DNA of 5,965 nt from an uncultured Methanomassiliicoccaceae archaeon (GTDB taxonomy: Archaea > Thermoplasmatota > Thermoplasmata > Methanomassiliicoccales > Methanomethylophilaceae): positions 1-5,965 of the forward strand of contig CALYUZ010000061.1 of NCBI GenBank assembly GCA_945492685.1, in the 5' to 3' direction. Shown here piece by piece: positions 1-5,306 of this stretch; the first letter of the stretch is position 1; every line of letters begins with the position of its first letter. A program made the position numbers and the translations under genes. The notes beneath the pieces were generated by a model. It was not told where the DNA came from, did not search any database, and saw nothing but the letters and a program-made list of their open reading frames with translations.

Positions 1-703
1 CCAGGTTGGCGACGAACAACGTCTCCCCGCCGAGCTTCCTCCTGGCACGGTCTACGGCCTCGAACATGTCCGCGAAACGATACGCAAGCTCCTTCTTGGC
101 GTCCATGACCACGGCTACCTTCCCCCCGTCGGAGAGGACCTCGATGATCCTCTTGCAAACGTGGAGCTTGGTGGGACTCGTCGCAGGGGGAAGATAGTCC
201 CTGGATGCCATGCCGACGCTCTTCTCCAGACGGGTGGCGGCCTTCATCAGGGAGACCTGCCTGTCGCATTCCTCCCTGGTGATTAGACCGGCATCCCTTC
301 CCGCCTCCAGGGCCTTGATGGCACCGCGGGTGTTGTCACCCATGCATCCATGACAGTCGACTGGGAACACGTTGGCATCTATGCCGGCCTTGCGGATGGC
401 CTTGGCCATGTCCTCGCCGATGATCATGCTCGCACACGTTCCGATGACAGCGACGGTCTTGGGATGGAACTTCTCCTCCACCTGTTTGAGGGTGTTGATG
501 AGCGGTTCCGAGGCACCGAAGATGAGGTCGTTGTCCCTCATGCCCGAGGTGACGACCCTCACATCCGCCTCCTCCAGCATCCTGGACGCCATGAACCCGC
601 ATCCTGCGGGTCCGTGGACCACCACGACATCCACATCCATGTCGCGGAGGGTGTACATTGCGGCGATGATCGGGTTGGGACGGGGGTGGATGATGTTCCT
701 CAC
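1..703 (-). CDS. cfbD: CfbD, Ni-sirohydrochlorin a,c-diamide reductive cyclase catalytic subunit (NifD-like), 3' end cut off by the window
   Basis: Reading the minus strand from the GTG at 703-701 gives 234 uninterrupted residues that run off the left edge, so the C-terminal part is missing. The start HPRPNPIIAAMYTLRDM followed by HGPAGCGF (Cys35), GTCASMIIGED (Cys90) and PVDCHGCMG (Cys117, Cys120) is characteristic of CfbD; some of these cysteines should hold the [4Fe-4S] cluster, as in the NifD/BchN superfamily. From family knowledge, CfbD receives electrons from CfbC in an ATP-dependent reaction. It carries out the six-electron reduction of Ni-sirohydrochlorin a,c-diamide and the gamma-lactam closure that yield 15,17(3)-seco-F430-17(3)-acid in the cytoplasm. 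The GTG overlaps the cfbE stop by 3 nt in a GTGA arrangement, and a strong Shine-Dalgarno AAGGAGG (plus positions 711-717) lies 7 nt upstream. This fixes the start and points to coupled translation. An alternative nitrogenase-like assignment (NifD, BchN) is unlikely given the CfbA/C/E neighbours. Confidence 0.93.
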   Translation of the reverse strand, partial: MRNIIHPRPNPIIAAMYTLRDMDVDVVVVHGPAGCGFMASRMLEEADVRVVTSGMRDNDLIFGASEPLINTLKQVEEKFHPKTVAVIGTCASMIIGEDMAKAIRKAGIDANVFPVDCHGCMGDNTRGAIKALEAGRDAGLITREECDRQVSLMKAATRLEKSVGMASRDYLPPATSPTKLHVCKRIIEVLSDGGKVAVVMDAKKELAYRFADMFEAVDRARRKLGGETLFVANL

Positions 704-1911
704 TGGTACGCCTCCTTGACGAACTCTATGAGGAGCTTCACATCGGACGGGATCTCGGGACGGTTGCCGTCACCCTCGGTGATCACCATGGGGACACCGT
801 AGGAGGAGACCACCTTCTCTATCTCCGTCCTGTCCATCTTGTCGCAGACCTTCCTGCTTATGGGGTCCAGGAGGATCATGGCACCGTCCAGGGCATCCAT
901 CCTCTTCAGACACGATAGCGTCCTCTCGATCGAGATATGGGATATGCCGGGGTTGCGCTCCCTTATGATGACCCTATCACCGTCTCCGACTATCTCGCCC
1001 CTTCCGGGAACGCCCCTGAAGGTCTCCAGGGACCTGATGACCGATTCCCTGGGGATGCCCATCACATGGCACACCTCGAGCGCGAGGTCCATGGCCTGGA
1101 TGTACTGAATAGAGATGTATCCGGGATCCAGGGTGGTCTCTGTGATTCCGTCGTAATCCACGGACACCTTCAATCCCTCCCCGAGCCTGGGTTCCGACAG
1201 GACCTTCACCCTTCCGCCGTACGGCGTGAGGTTCTTTGTGTACTTGGACCAGAACTCCCTCTCCTCGGCGAGGACGATGTTGGTCTTGGAGCAGAGGATG
1301 TCCCTCTTGGCATCGGATGCCTTCAGGGTCTTCTTGGCGATCCCGTAGTCCTCCACCAGATTGGTGATGCAGGCTATGTCGGCGACGCCCGATCCGCCCA
1401 GGGAGACCTCGCACACGATGGCATCGTAATCTCCGGCGGCCATCGTCATGATGTACGGAGGCGCGATGCTCACATGCCTCTCGATCCTGTGGCCCTCATC
1501 GGTCCACGGACCCTCTCCCCTGGACGAATGCAGGAGGACCTTCCTCCCAGCATCGTGCAGCATCTTCGAGATGAGATAACAGGAACTCGTCTTCCCCTTC
1601 ACACCGGTGACCTCGATCCTGAACCTCCTGTCATCGATGAAACGTCCCACCTCATGGCTGAAGGACCTTATCTCACCGGGATCGGCACCCTCCAGGAACG
1701 CCCTGGTGCAGTGCGTGGGCATGACGGTCAGATCGAAAGATTCGGGAGGGACGGAATCGAGGACCCTCGCCCCGGACCTCCTCAGGTCCTCCTTCATCTC
1801 GGGGGATGCTATGTGGTACACATCGCAGCAGGTGACCTCGTCACCCTCGGACAGGTACCTCTGTGCGAGAACGTTCCCTCCGTGCACGAGATCCACTATC
1901 AGGACACGCAT
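700..1911 (-). CDS. cfbE: CfbE, coenzyme F430 synthetase (Mur ligase-like)
   Basis: This is a 403-residue ATP-dependent ligase of the Mur family. In the known pathway CfbE activates a propionate side chain of seco-F430 acid with ATP and closes the six-membered carbocyclic ring, the last step to F430. Visible signatures are the N-terminal strand MRVLIVDLVHGG, the ATP-binding loop VTGVKGKTSS (Gly103-Thr108), the Mur central segment CEVSLGGSGVADIACITN followed by DYGIA, and a C-terminal VPGRGEI segment that in Mur ligases opens the third domain region. The ATG at 1911 lies 4 nt after the cfbA stop; GGTGAT at 1915-1920, within the end of cfbA, can serve as ribosome binding site. The stop is TGA and overlaps the cfbD GTG. 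The order cfbA-cfbE-cfbD places the last enzyme of the pathway before the catalytic reductase subunit. A peptidoglycan MurC/D/E/F role is much less likely in this cluster. Confidence 0.94.
   Translation of the reverse strand: MRVLIVDLVHGGNVLAQRYLSEGDEVTCCDVYHIASPEMKEDLRRSGARVLDSVPPESFDLTVMPTHCTRAFLEGADPGEIRSFSHEVGRFIDDRRFRIEVTGVKGKTSSCYLISKMLHDAGRKVLLHSSRGEGPWTDEGHRIERHVSIAPPYIMTMAAGDYDAIVCEVSLGGSGVADIACITNLVEDYGIAKKTLKASDAKRDILCSKTNIVLAEEREFWSKYTKNLTPYGGRVKVLSEPRLGEGLKVSVDYDGITETTLDPGYISIQYIQAMDLALEVCHVMGIPRESVIRSLETFRGVPGRGEIVGDGDRVIIRERNPGISHISIERTLSCLKRMDALDGAMILLDPISRKVCDKMDRTEIEKVVSSYGVPMVITEGDGNRPEIPSDVKLLIEFVKEAYQ
711..717 (-). promoter_or_regulatory. Ribosome binding site deciding the cfbD GTG start
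   Basis: AAGGAGG on the minus strand is a near-perfect Shine-Dalgarno placed 7 nt before the GTG at 703-701, inside the last codons of cfbE. It explains how cfbD can start at a GTG overlapping the cfbE stop, and it argues against starting at the later ATG codons (Met16, Met22). Confidence 0.75.
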
Positions 1912-1915
1912 GGTA

Positions 1916-2704
1916 TCACCACTCGTACTTCCTCAGCTTCTCCACGAGAACATCGCAGAGACGGGGGTCCCCTCCGATGGGCACGGCGTACTTTATCTCG
2001 ACATCCCTGCCGTTCCTGTGGACGATGCCGCCGTCGGAGAACTCCTGGATGCCGAGCTTGGCGGGGACGTCCCTGGTGAGGTGTGCACCCAGAGATATGA
2101 ACAGGGGCAGCGCGATGATCTCCTCGGCACCCTCGTCCATCATCTGCAGGATGATGTCCTCGATCTTGGGGTCGTTGAACTCGTTGTATCCCACGAAGAC
2201 GTTCTCATATCCCCTCTCCCTGAGGCGGGATGCGTTCAACGTCATGATATCCGATTTGTAGGAGAGTCTGGAACCATGCCCCATCACCAGGATGTAGGTG
2301 TTATTCCCTGGGGTCTTGAGCTCCTCCAACCTCTCGCAGAGGATATCCGTCATGTTCTCGTCCTCGCCGAAGGGCTGTTCCAGATGGATGGTCACCTTCT
2401 TACCGTTCACCTCGACCTCTCCCCCGGTGGAGTTCCTCTCCAGACCGAGGTGCTTCATGGGGATGTCCCTTGTGACGTGCAGTCCGGAAGCGACGAAGAA
2501 CGGGAGAACGACGATGTCGTCGAAACCATCCTCCACCATCTCCTCCAGCGCATCCTTGATCAGCGGGATGGAGGTCTCGTTGAACCCGATGTACACATCG
2601 GGGAAACCTTTGGACCTCAGCAGGTCCGCCTGCATCTCCATGACACCTTTGTTGAACGAGAACCTTGAACCGTGACCTGCGATGAGAACTCCTCTCTTAA
2701 CCAT
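1916..2704 (-). CDS. cfbA: CfbA, sirohydrochlorin nickelochelatase, fused tandem of two CbiX-type domains
   Basis: CfbA inserts Ni(II) (or Co(II)) into sirohydrochlorin, the first committed step to F430. The usual archaeal CfbA/CbiXS is a single domain of roughly 120-145 residues acting as a homodimer; this one has 262 residues and contains two complete copies. Copy 1 has GHGSR with His11 and GLHVTRDIP with His76. Copy 2 has GHGSR with His143 and GAHLTRDVP with His208. The offset is exactly 132 residues at both sites, and hand alignment of residues 5-84 with 137-216 gives 32 of 80 identities. A NG(K/R)-x-V-x-I segment and a P-x-G-x-D segment also recur in both halves. All four predicted metal-binding histidines are kept, so one polypeptide may form the two-site 'dimer' by itself. 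The ATG at 2704 follows the cfbC stop by 6 nt; GGAGG at 2716-2720 lies 11 nt upstream, inside cfbC. A cobaltochelatase role in B12 synthesis is possible, but the neighbours favour F430. Confidence 0.93.
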   Translation of the reverse strand: MVKRGVLIAGHGSRFSFNKGVMEMQADLLRSKGFPDVYIGFNETSIPLIKDALEEMVEDGFDDIVVLPFFVASGLHVTRDIPMKHLGLERNSTGGEVEVNGKKVTIHLEQPFGEDENMTDILCERLEELKTPGNNTYILVMGHGSRLSYKSDIMTLNASRLRERGYENVFVGYNEFNDPKIEDIILQMMDEGAEEIIALPLFISLGAHLTRDVPAKLGIQEFSDGGIVHRNGRDVEIKYAVPIGGDPRLCDVLVEKLRKYEW

Positions 2705-2710
2705 GAAAAA

Positions 2711-3487
2711 TCAATCCTCCAGCCTCATGCCTCCGGAGATGTCCTCCGAACCGGCGTAGACCTTGTCCGCCAACTCCCTGTAGGAAGCGGCCATTTCAGA
2801 ATCGGGCTCACCGGAGACGACGGTGACCCCTCTCGCCTCACATCTCTGAACCGCGGGATCCCTGCGAACCCTGTGGATGACGGACGTCCCCATCTCGGCG
2901 GACGCCTTGTCCACCAGCGCATCCTCGTCCTCGACGCCACGGGAGTTTTGTATGACCCCGCCGAGACGGGCGTATCCGTCATGGGTGAAGTCGTTGACGG
3001 CGTAGGCGATGTTGCTCGCCGCATACAGAGCCATCATCTCACCGGATGTGACGATAAAGACATCCCTGGCATACCCGTTCCTGATGGGCATGGCGAACCC
3101 TCCGCACACCACATCCCCCAGGACATCGTAGACGATGACGTCCGGACGGTACTGGTCGATGACGTCCAGCTCCTCCAGCTTCTCGAAGGCGGCGATGATC
3201 CCGCGTCCGGCACATCCGACCCCGGGCTTCGGGCCACCGCACTCCACGCACAGCACCCCGTTCTCGCCCACATGGATCATATCCTCCAGTTCGGGGTCGG
3301 GATTGTCGCGCATGGTCTCCAGCACGGTGGGGATCCTCCCTCCCGCCAGGAGCTTGGTGGAATCGGCCTTGGGATCGCAGCCGATCTGCATGACCTTGAG
3401 ACCGCGCTGCGCCAAGGCCGTGGAGACGTTTGCCGATGTGGTCGACTTCCCTATTCCGCCCTTGCCGTAGACAGCGATCCTTCTCAT
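2711..3487 (-). CDS. cfbC: CfbC, Ni-sirohydrochlorin a,c-diamide reductive cyclase ATPase subunit (NifH-like)
   Basis: This is a 258-residue iron-protein homologue that hydrolyses ATP to pass electrons to CfbD. Visible motifs are the deviant Walker A loop GKGGIGKST (residues 8-16), [10 protein letters not shown] (36-44), [14 protein letters not shown] with the cluster ligand Cys92, and [11 protein letters not shown] with the second ligand Cys128. These two cysteines correspond to NifH Cys97 and Cys132 and bridge one [4Fe-4S] cluster in a homodimer. I chose the ATG at 3487 because [16 protein letters not shown] matches the N-terminus of the NifH/CfbC family. An upstream in-frame ATG at 3556 would add 23 residues unlike the family and would lie upstream of the TATA box. 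It is the first gene of the operon cfbC-cfbA-cfbE-cfbD. True nitrogenase NifH or a chlorophyllide reductase subunit would match the motifs alone; the neighbours decide for CfbC. Confidence 0.94.
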   Translation of the reverse strand: MRRIAVYGKGGIGKSTTSANVSTALAQRGLKVMQIGCDPKADSTKLLAGGRIPTVLETMRDNPDPELEDMIHVGENGVLCVECGGPKPGVGCAGRGIIAAFEKLEELDVIDQYRPDVIVYDVLGDVVCGGFAMPIRNGYARDVFIVTSGEMMALYAASNIAYAVNDFTHDGYARLGGVIQNSRGVEDEDALVDKASAEMGTSVIHRVRRDPAVQRCEARGVTVVSGEPDSEMAASYRELADKVYAGSEDISGGMRLED

Positions 3488-3507
3488 GCTCCCTTCGAAT
3501 GCCAGTT

Positions 3508-3523
3508 GCTTATTAATACTTTC
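3508..3523 (-). promoter_or_regulatory. Putative archaeal promoter (BRE/TATA) of the cfbCAED operon
   Basis: On the minus strand the sequence reads GAAAGTATTAATAAGC. TATTAATA occupies 3511-3518, with the purine-rich GAAAG just upstream resembling a TFB recognition element. The box centre (about 3514.5) is about 27 nt from the A of the cfbC ATG at 3487. Archaeal transcription normally starts 25-27 nt downstream of the box centre, so the predicted mRNA begins at or within 1-3 nt of the start codon and would be leaderless. The GGGAG next to the ATG is only 1 nt away, too close for a normal Shine-Dalgarno. This is inferred from sequence only. Confidence 0.6.
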
Positions 3524-3544
3524 AGATTCAATCGTAACACTCAG

Positions 3545-3559
3545 TGGATGTATCATCCA
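3545..3559. repeat. Inverted repeat TGGATG-TAT-CATCCA
   Basis: The 6-bp arms TGGATG and CATCCA are perfect reverse complements around a TAT spacer. The element lies about 55-70 bp upstream of the predicted cfbC transcription start, a plausible place for a regulator or activator site. I do not recognise a known archaeal regulator with this site. It could also arise by chance in 260 bp, so the functional reading is tentative. Confidence 0.4.
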
Positions 3560-3560
3560 T

Positions 3561-3572
3561 ATGTCCGGACAT
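3561..3572. repeat. Perfect 12-bp palindrome ATGTCCGGACAT
   Basis: The sequence equals its own reverse complement over 12 bp. It begins 2 nt after the TGGATG/CATCCA dyad and lies on the cfbC side of the intergenic region. A perfect 12-bp palindrome is rarely expected by chance in a region of this size, so a homodimeric regulator site is plausible. The regulator and signal (nickel, sulfide or other) are unknown. Confidence 0.45.
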
Positions 3573-3575
3573 CAC

Positions 3576-3624
3576 CCGTTATTCACTACGGAATCGGGAA
3601 CCACCCCTTTATTCACAAAGGAAT
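3576..3624. repeat. Two direct-repeat units, each a dyad, spaced exactly 30 bp
   Basis: TTATTCACTACGGAAT (3579-3594) and TTATTCACAAAGGAAT (3609-3624) match at 14 of 16 positions with a 30-bp period, about three helical turns. Each copy is also a dyad: CCGTT-ATTCAC-TACGG (3576-3591, four of five arm pairs) and CCTTT-ATTCAC-AAAGG (3606-3621, five of five). At the third pair, G-C in the first copy is T-A in the second, a compensatory change. ATTC-N6-GAAT dyads overlap both copies. Paired operators for a dimeric regulator bound on one face of the helix are the simplest reading; small RNA hairpins with a shared AUUCAC loop are the alternative. Confidence 0.5.
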
Positions 3625-3678
3625 GGCACGGAAAACGGAGATAACGATGGATGAAAGACGGCCAGACCTCGCAATCCA

Positions 3679-3687
3679 ATTTATACC
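3679..3687 (+). promoter_or_regulatory. Putative TATA box for the homocysteine operon
   Basis: ATTTATACC, with the core TTTATA at 3680-3685, is a reasonable archaeal TATA box. It predicts a transcription start near 3709 and a leader of about 40 nt before the GTG at 3749. That leader would hold a GGAG at 3736-3739, 9 nt from the start codon. A weaker second box, CATATAG around 3714-3720, would instead give a nearly leaderless transcript starting near 3742. Neither can be confirmed from sequence alone. Confidence 0.45.
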
Positions 3688-3748
3688 CTTAACCTACTTA
3701 GGCATCCCTATTCCATATAGAGGCCGAACAGGTACGGAGCGGGAGAAA

Positions 3749-4900
3749 GTGGCCAAGACTTACGAGGAGATCAACAACAGGATAAAAACCGGAGAGGCGG
3801 TCGTCATGACCGCGGAGGAGGTCGTGGACCTCGTCAGGGAGAAAGGTGCCGAGAGGGCGGCCGAGGAGGTGGACGTTGTTACCACCGGAACCTTCGGTGC
3901 GATGTGCTCGTCGGGCGCTTTCCTCAACCTCGGACATGCGGACCCCCCGATAAGGATGACCAACATCAGGCTCAACGGCGTGGAGGCCTACGGAGGACTA
4001 GCGGCCGTGGACACCTACATCGGTGCGACATCCCTGATCGATCCCCCCGGAACCGGATACGGAGGAGCCCACGTCATCGAGGACCTCATCGCCGGCAAGA
4101 AGGTGCATCTGGTAGCCACCGGGCCCGGTACAGACTGCTACGTCAGGAAGAGCATCGAGACAAACATCTCCCTGGACGACATCAACGAGGCCTACCTCTA
4201 CAACCCCCGCAACTGCTACCAGAACTACGGAATCGCCACCAACACATCCGACAGGACCCTCTACACCTACATGGGAAAGCTTCTGCCCAGGATGAAGAAC
4301 GCGACGTACAGCTCGGCCGGAACACTCTCACCACTCCTCAACGACCCCCATCTCGACACCATCGGCATGGGAACGAGGATCTTCCTCGCAGGAGGGGAGG
4401 GATACGTATCCTGGCAGGGAACCCAGTTCAAGACAACGGTCGAGGAGGTCAACGGCGTACCCGTCGGCGGGTCCAGGACACTCGCGGTCATCGGTGACAT
4501 GAAACAGATGGACCCCAAGTTCGTTAGGGGACTCGACATCACCGGCTACGGCATCTCCCTGGCGATCGGTATCGGAATACCCATCCCCATCCTCAACGCC
4601 GACATCATGAGGAACTGCGCCATATCAGACGAGGACATCTACGCCGAGATGGTGGACTACAGCCTCCCGTCCGGAAGGAAATGCATGCAGAGGTACAACT
4701 ACGCACAGCTCCGCACCGGGAAGATCGAATACGAGGGCAAGACTATCAGGACATCGTCCATGTCGTCCCTGGCGGGTGCTAGGAAGGTCGCAAACACACT
4801 CAAGGACTGGATCGAGCACGGGGAGTTCCTGCTCAACGAGCCCTGCCTGTCCCTGCCGAAGGAAGGGAAGCTCAAGGGTCTGAAGGACGGAGGCCAGTGA
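3749..4900 (+). CDS. Homocysteine biosynthesis protein, COG1900/DUF39 family, without CBS domains
   Basis: This 383-residue protein belongs to the family of Methanosarcina acetivorans MA1821, which is needed to make homocysteine from aspartate semialdehyde and sulfide. The family signature VDVVTTGTFGAMCSSGAFLN (Cys53) is followed by GHADPPIRM, LNGVEAYGG, GPGTDCYVRK (Cys130) and YNPRNCYQNYG (Cys156). Conserved cysteines in this family are reported to carry persulfide during sulfur transfer; Cys53 and Cys130 are the obvious candidates here. Methanocaldococcus MJ0100, from memory about 500 residues, has a C-terminal CBS pair that binds adenosyl compounds. This protein ends before such a region. 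I chose the GTG at 3749 because homologues begin just before the EEINxRI segment and GGAG (3736-3739) sits 9 nt upstream; in-frame ATGs farther upstream precede the TATA box. It is followed after 1 nt by the NIL-ferredoxin gene, the usual partner. Confidence 0.88.
   Translation: MAKTYEEINNRIKTGEAVVMTAEEVVDLVREKGAERAAEEVDVVTTGTFGAMCSSGAFLNLGHADPPIRMTNIRLNGVEAYGGLAAVDTYIGATSLIDPPGTGYGGAHVIEDLIAGKKVHLVATGPGTDCYVRKSIETNISLDDINEAYLYNPRNCYQNYGIATNTSDRTLYTYMGKLLPRMKNATYSSAGTLSPLLNDPHLDTIGMGTRIFLAGGEGYVSWQGTQFKTTVEEVNGVPVGGSRTLAVIGDMKQMDPKFVRGLDITGYGISLAIGIGIPIPILNADIMRNCAISDEDIYAEMVDYSLPSGRKCMQRYNYAQLRTGKIEYEGKTIRTSSMSSLAGARKVANTLKDWIEHGEFLLNEPCLSLPKEGKLKGLKDGGQ
4889..4893 (+). promoter_or_regulatory. 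Ribosome binding site for the NIL-ferredoxin gene
   Basis: GGAGG lies inside the last codons of the COG1900 gene, 8 nt before the ATG at 4902. It supports that start and shows that ribosome binding for the second gene overlaps the end of the first. Confidence 0.7.
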
Positions 4901-4901
4901 C

Positions 4902-5306
4902 ATGGAAGCAAAGTACAGGATAGATTTCGACGAAGGCAACGTTCTCGAATCGGTGACATACACGCTGGTCTCGGAGTACGACCTCAAACCCAACATCCTC
5001 AGGGCGGACATAACCGGGGACGGCAGCGGATTCATGCTACTGAGCGTCATCGGCGACTGCGACGATGTCATACTCGGCATGAACTACCTCAGGGAGATCG
5101 GATTCAAGGTCAAGGAGCTCAAAGGCCACATCTCCCACGACTACGAAAGATGCTGGAGCTGCGGCGCCTGCGTGTCGGTGTGCCCCACCAGGTCCATCTA
5201 TCACGAGGAGGAGACGATGCTGGTCAAGGTGAACACCAAGAAATGCATCGCCTGCGGTTCCTGCCTCAACGCATGTTCCGTCAAAGCCATACAGCTCGAG
5301 CTATGA
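4902..5306 (+). CDS. NIL-domain protein with two [4Fe-4S] motifs (NIL-Fer, MA1822 family)
   Basis: The protein has 134 residues. Residues 1-75 form a NIL domain, with the name-giving Asn31-Ile32-Leu33 in KPNILRADI. Residues 84-95 (CWSCGACVSVCP) and 115-125 (CIACGSCLNAC) are two CxxCxxCxxxC motifs for [4Fe-4S] clusters; the second motif ends in Cys-Ser rather than the common Cys-Pro. This layout matches M. acetivorans MA1822, which works with the COG1900 protein in homocysteine synthesis. It probably supplies electrons or handles sulfur, but the exact chemistry is not settled. No signal peptide or membrane segment is seen, so it is cytoplasmic. The ATG is 1 nt after the upstream stop with a good GGAGG, and the TGA stop overlaps the next gene in ATGA. 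A generic ferredoxin is excluded by the N-terminal NIL domain. Confidence 0.9.
   Translation: MEAKYRIDFDEGNVLESVTYTLVSEYDLKPNILRADITGDGSGFMLLSVIGDCDDVILGMNYLREIGFKVKELKGHISHDYERCWSCGACVSVCPTRSIYHEEETMLVKVNTKKCIACGSCLNACSVKAIQLEL

Larger units (their letters stand above)
3488..3748. other. Divergent intergenic regulatory region between the F430 and homocysteine operons
   Basis: These 261 bp separate the two divergent start codons. The base composition is visibly more AT-rich than the genes, and I see no convincing small gene. The segment holds a minus-strand TATA box near the left end and a plus-strand TATA box near 3682. Between them lies a block of dyad and direct-repeat sequence (3545-3624). 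The stretch 3625-3678 shows no further structure that I can support. An open plus-strand frame continues across the whole region, but it only reads antisense to cfbC and then through the promoter elements. Confidence 0.7.

Noticed and set aside
937..2668. Long plus-strand open frames opposite cfbE and cfbA
   Set aside because: They are antisense shadows caused by GC-rich codons; the minus-strand proteins carry clear family motifs and the plus-strand ones do not.
2711..3487. Nitrogenase operon (NifH with NifD)
   Set aside because: The neighbouring nickelochelatase and Mur-like synthetase, the short NifD-like partner with HPRPNP start, and the absence of NifK or Nif accessory genes identify the F430 pathway.
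3488..3556. In-frame upstream ATG that would extend CfbC by 23 residues
   Set aside because: The extra residues do not look like the NifH/CfbC N-terminus, and the extension would cover the TATA box that best explains cfbC transcription.
3545..3594. NikR-type nickel operator in the cfbC upstream region
   Set aside because: The dyads do not match the half-sites and long spacing known for NikR (GTATGA with a 16-bp spacer in E. coli), so naming the regulator would be guesswork.
3579..3624. Start of a CRISPR array
   Set aside because: There are only two imperfect 16-bp copies with a 14-bp spacer; CRISPR repeats are longer, more numerous and more uniform.
2672..3748. Long plus-strand open frame continuous with the COG1900 gene
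   Set aside because: It runs antisense to cfbC and then through the intergenic promoters; its residues upstream of 3749 match nothing recognisable, and COG1900 homologues start near 3749.
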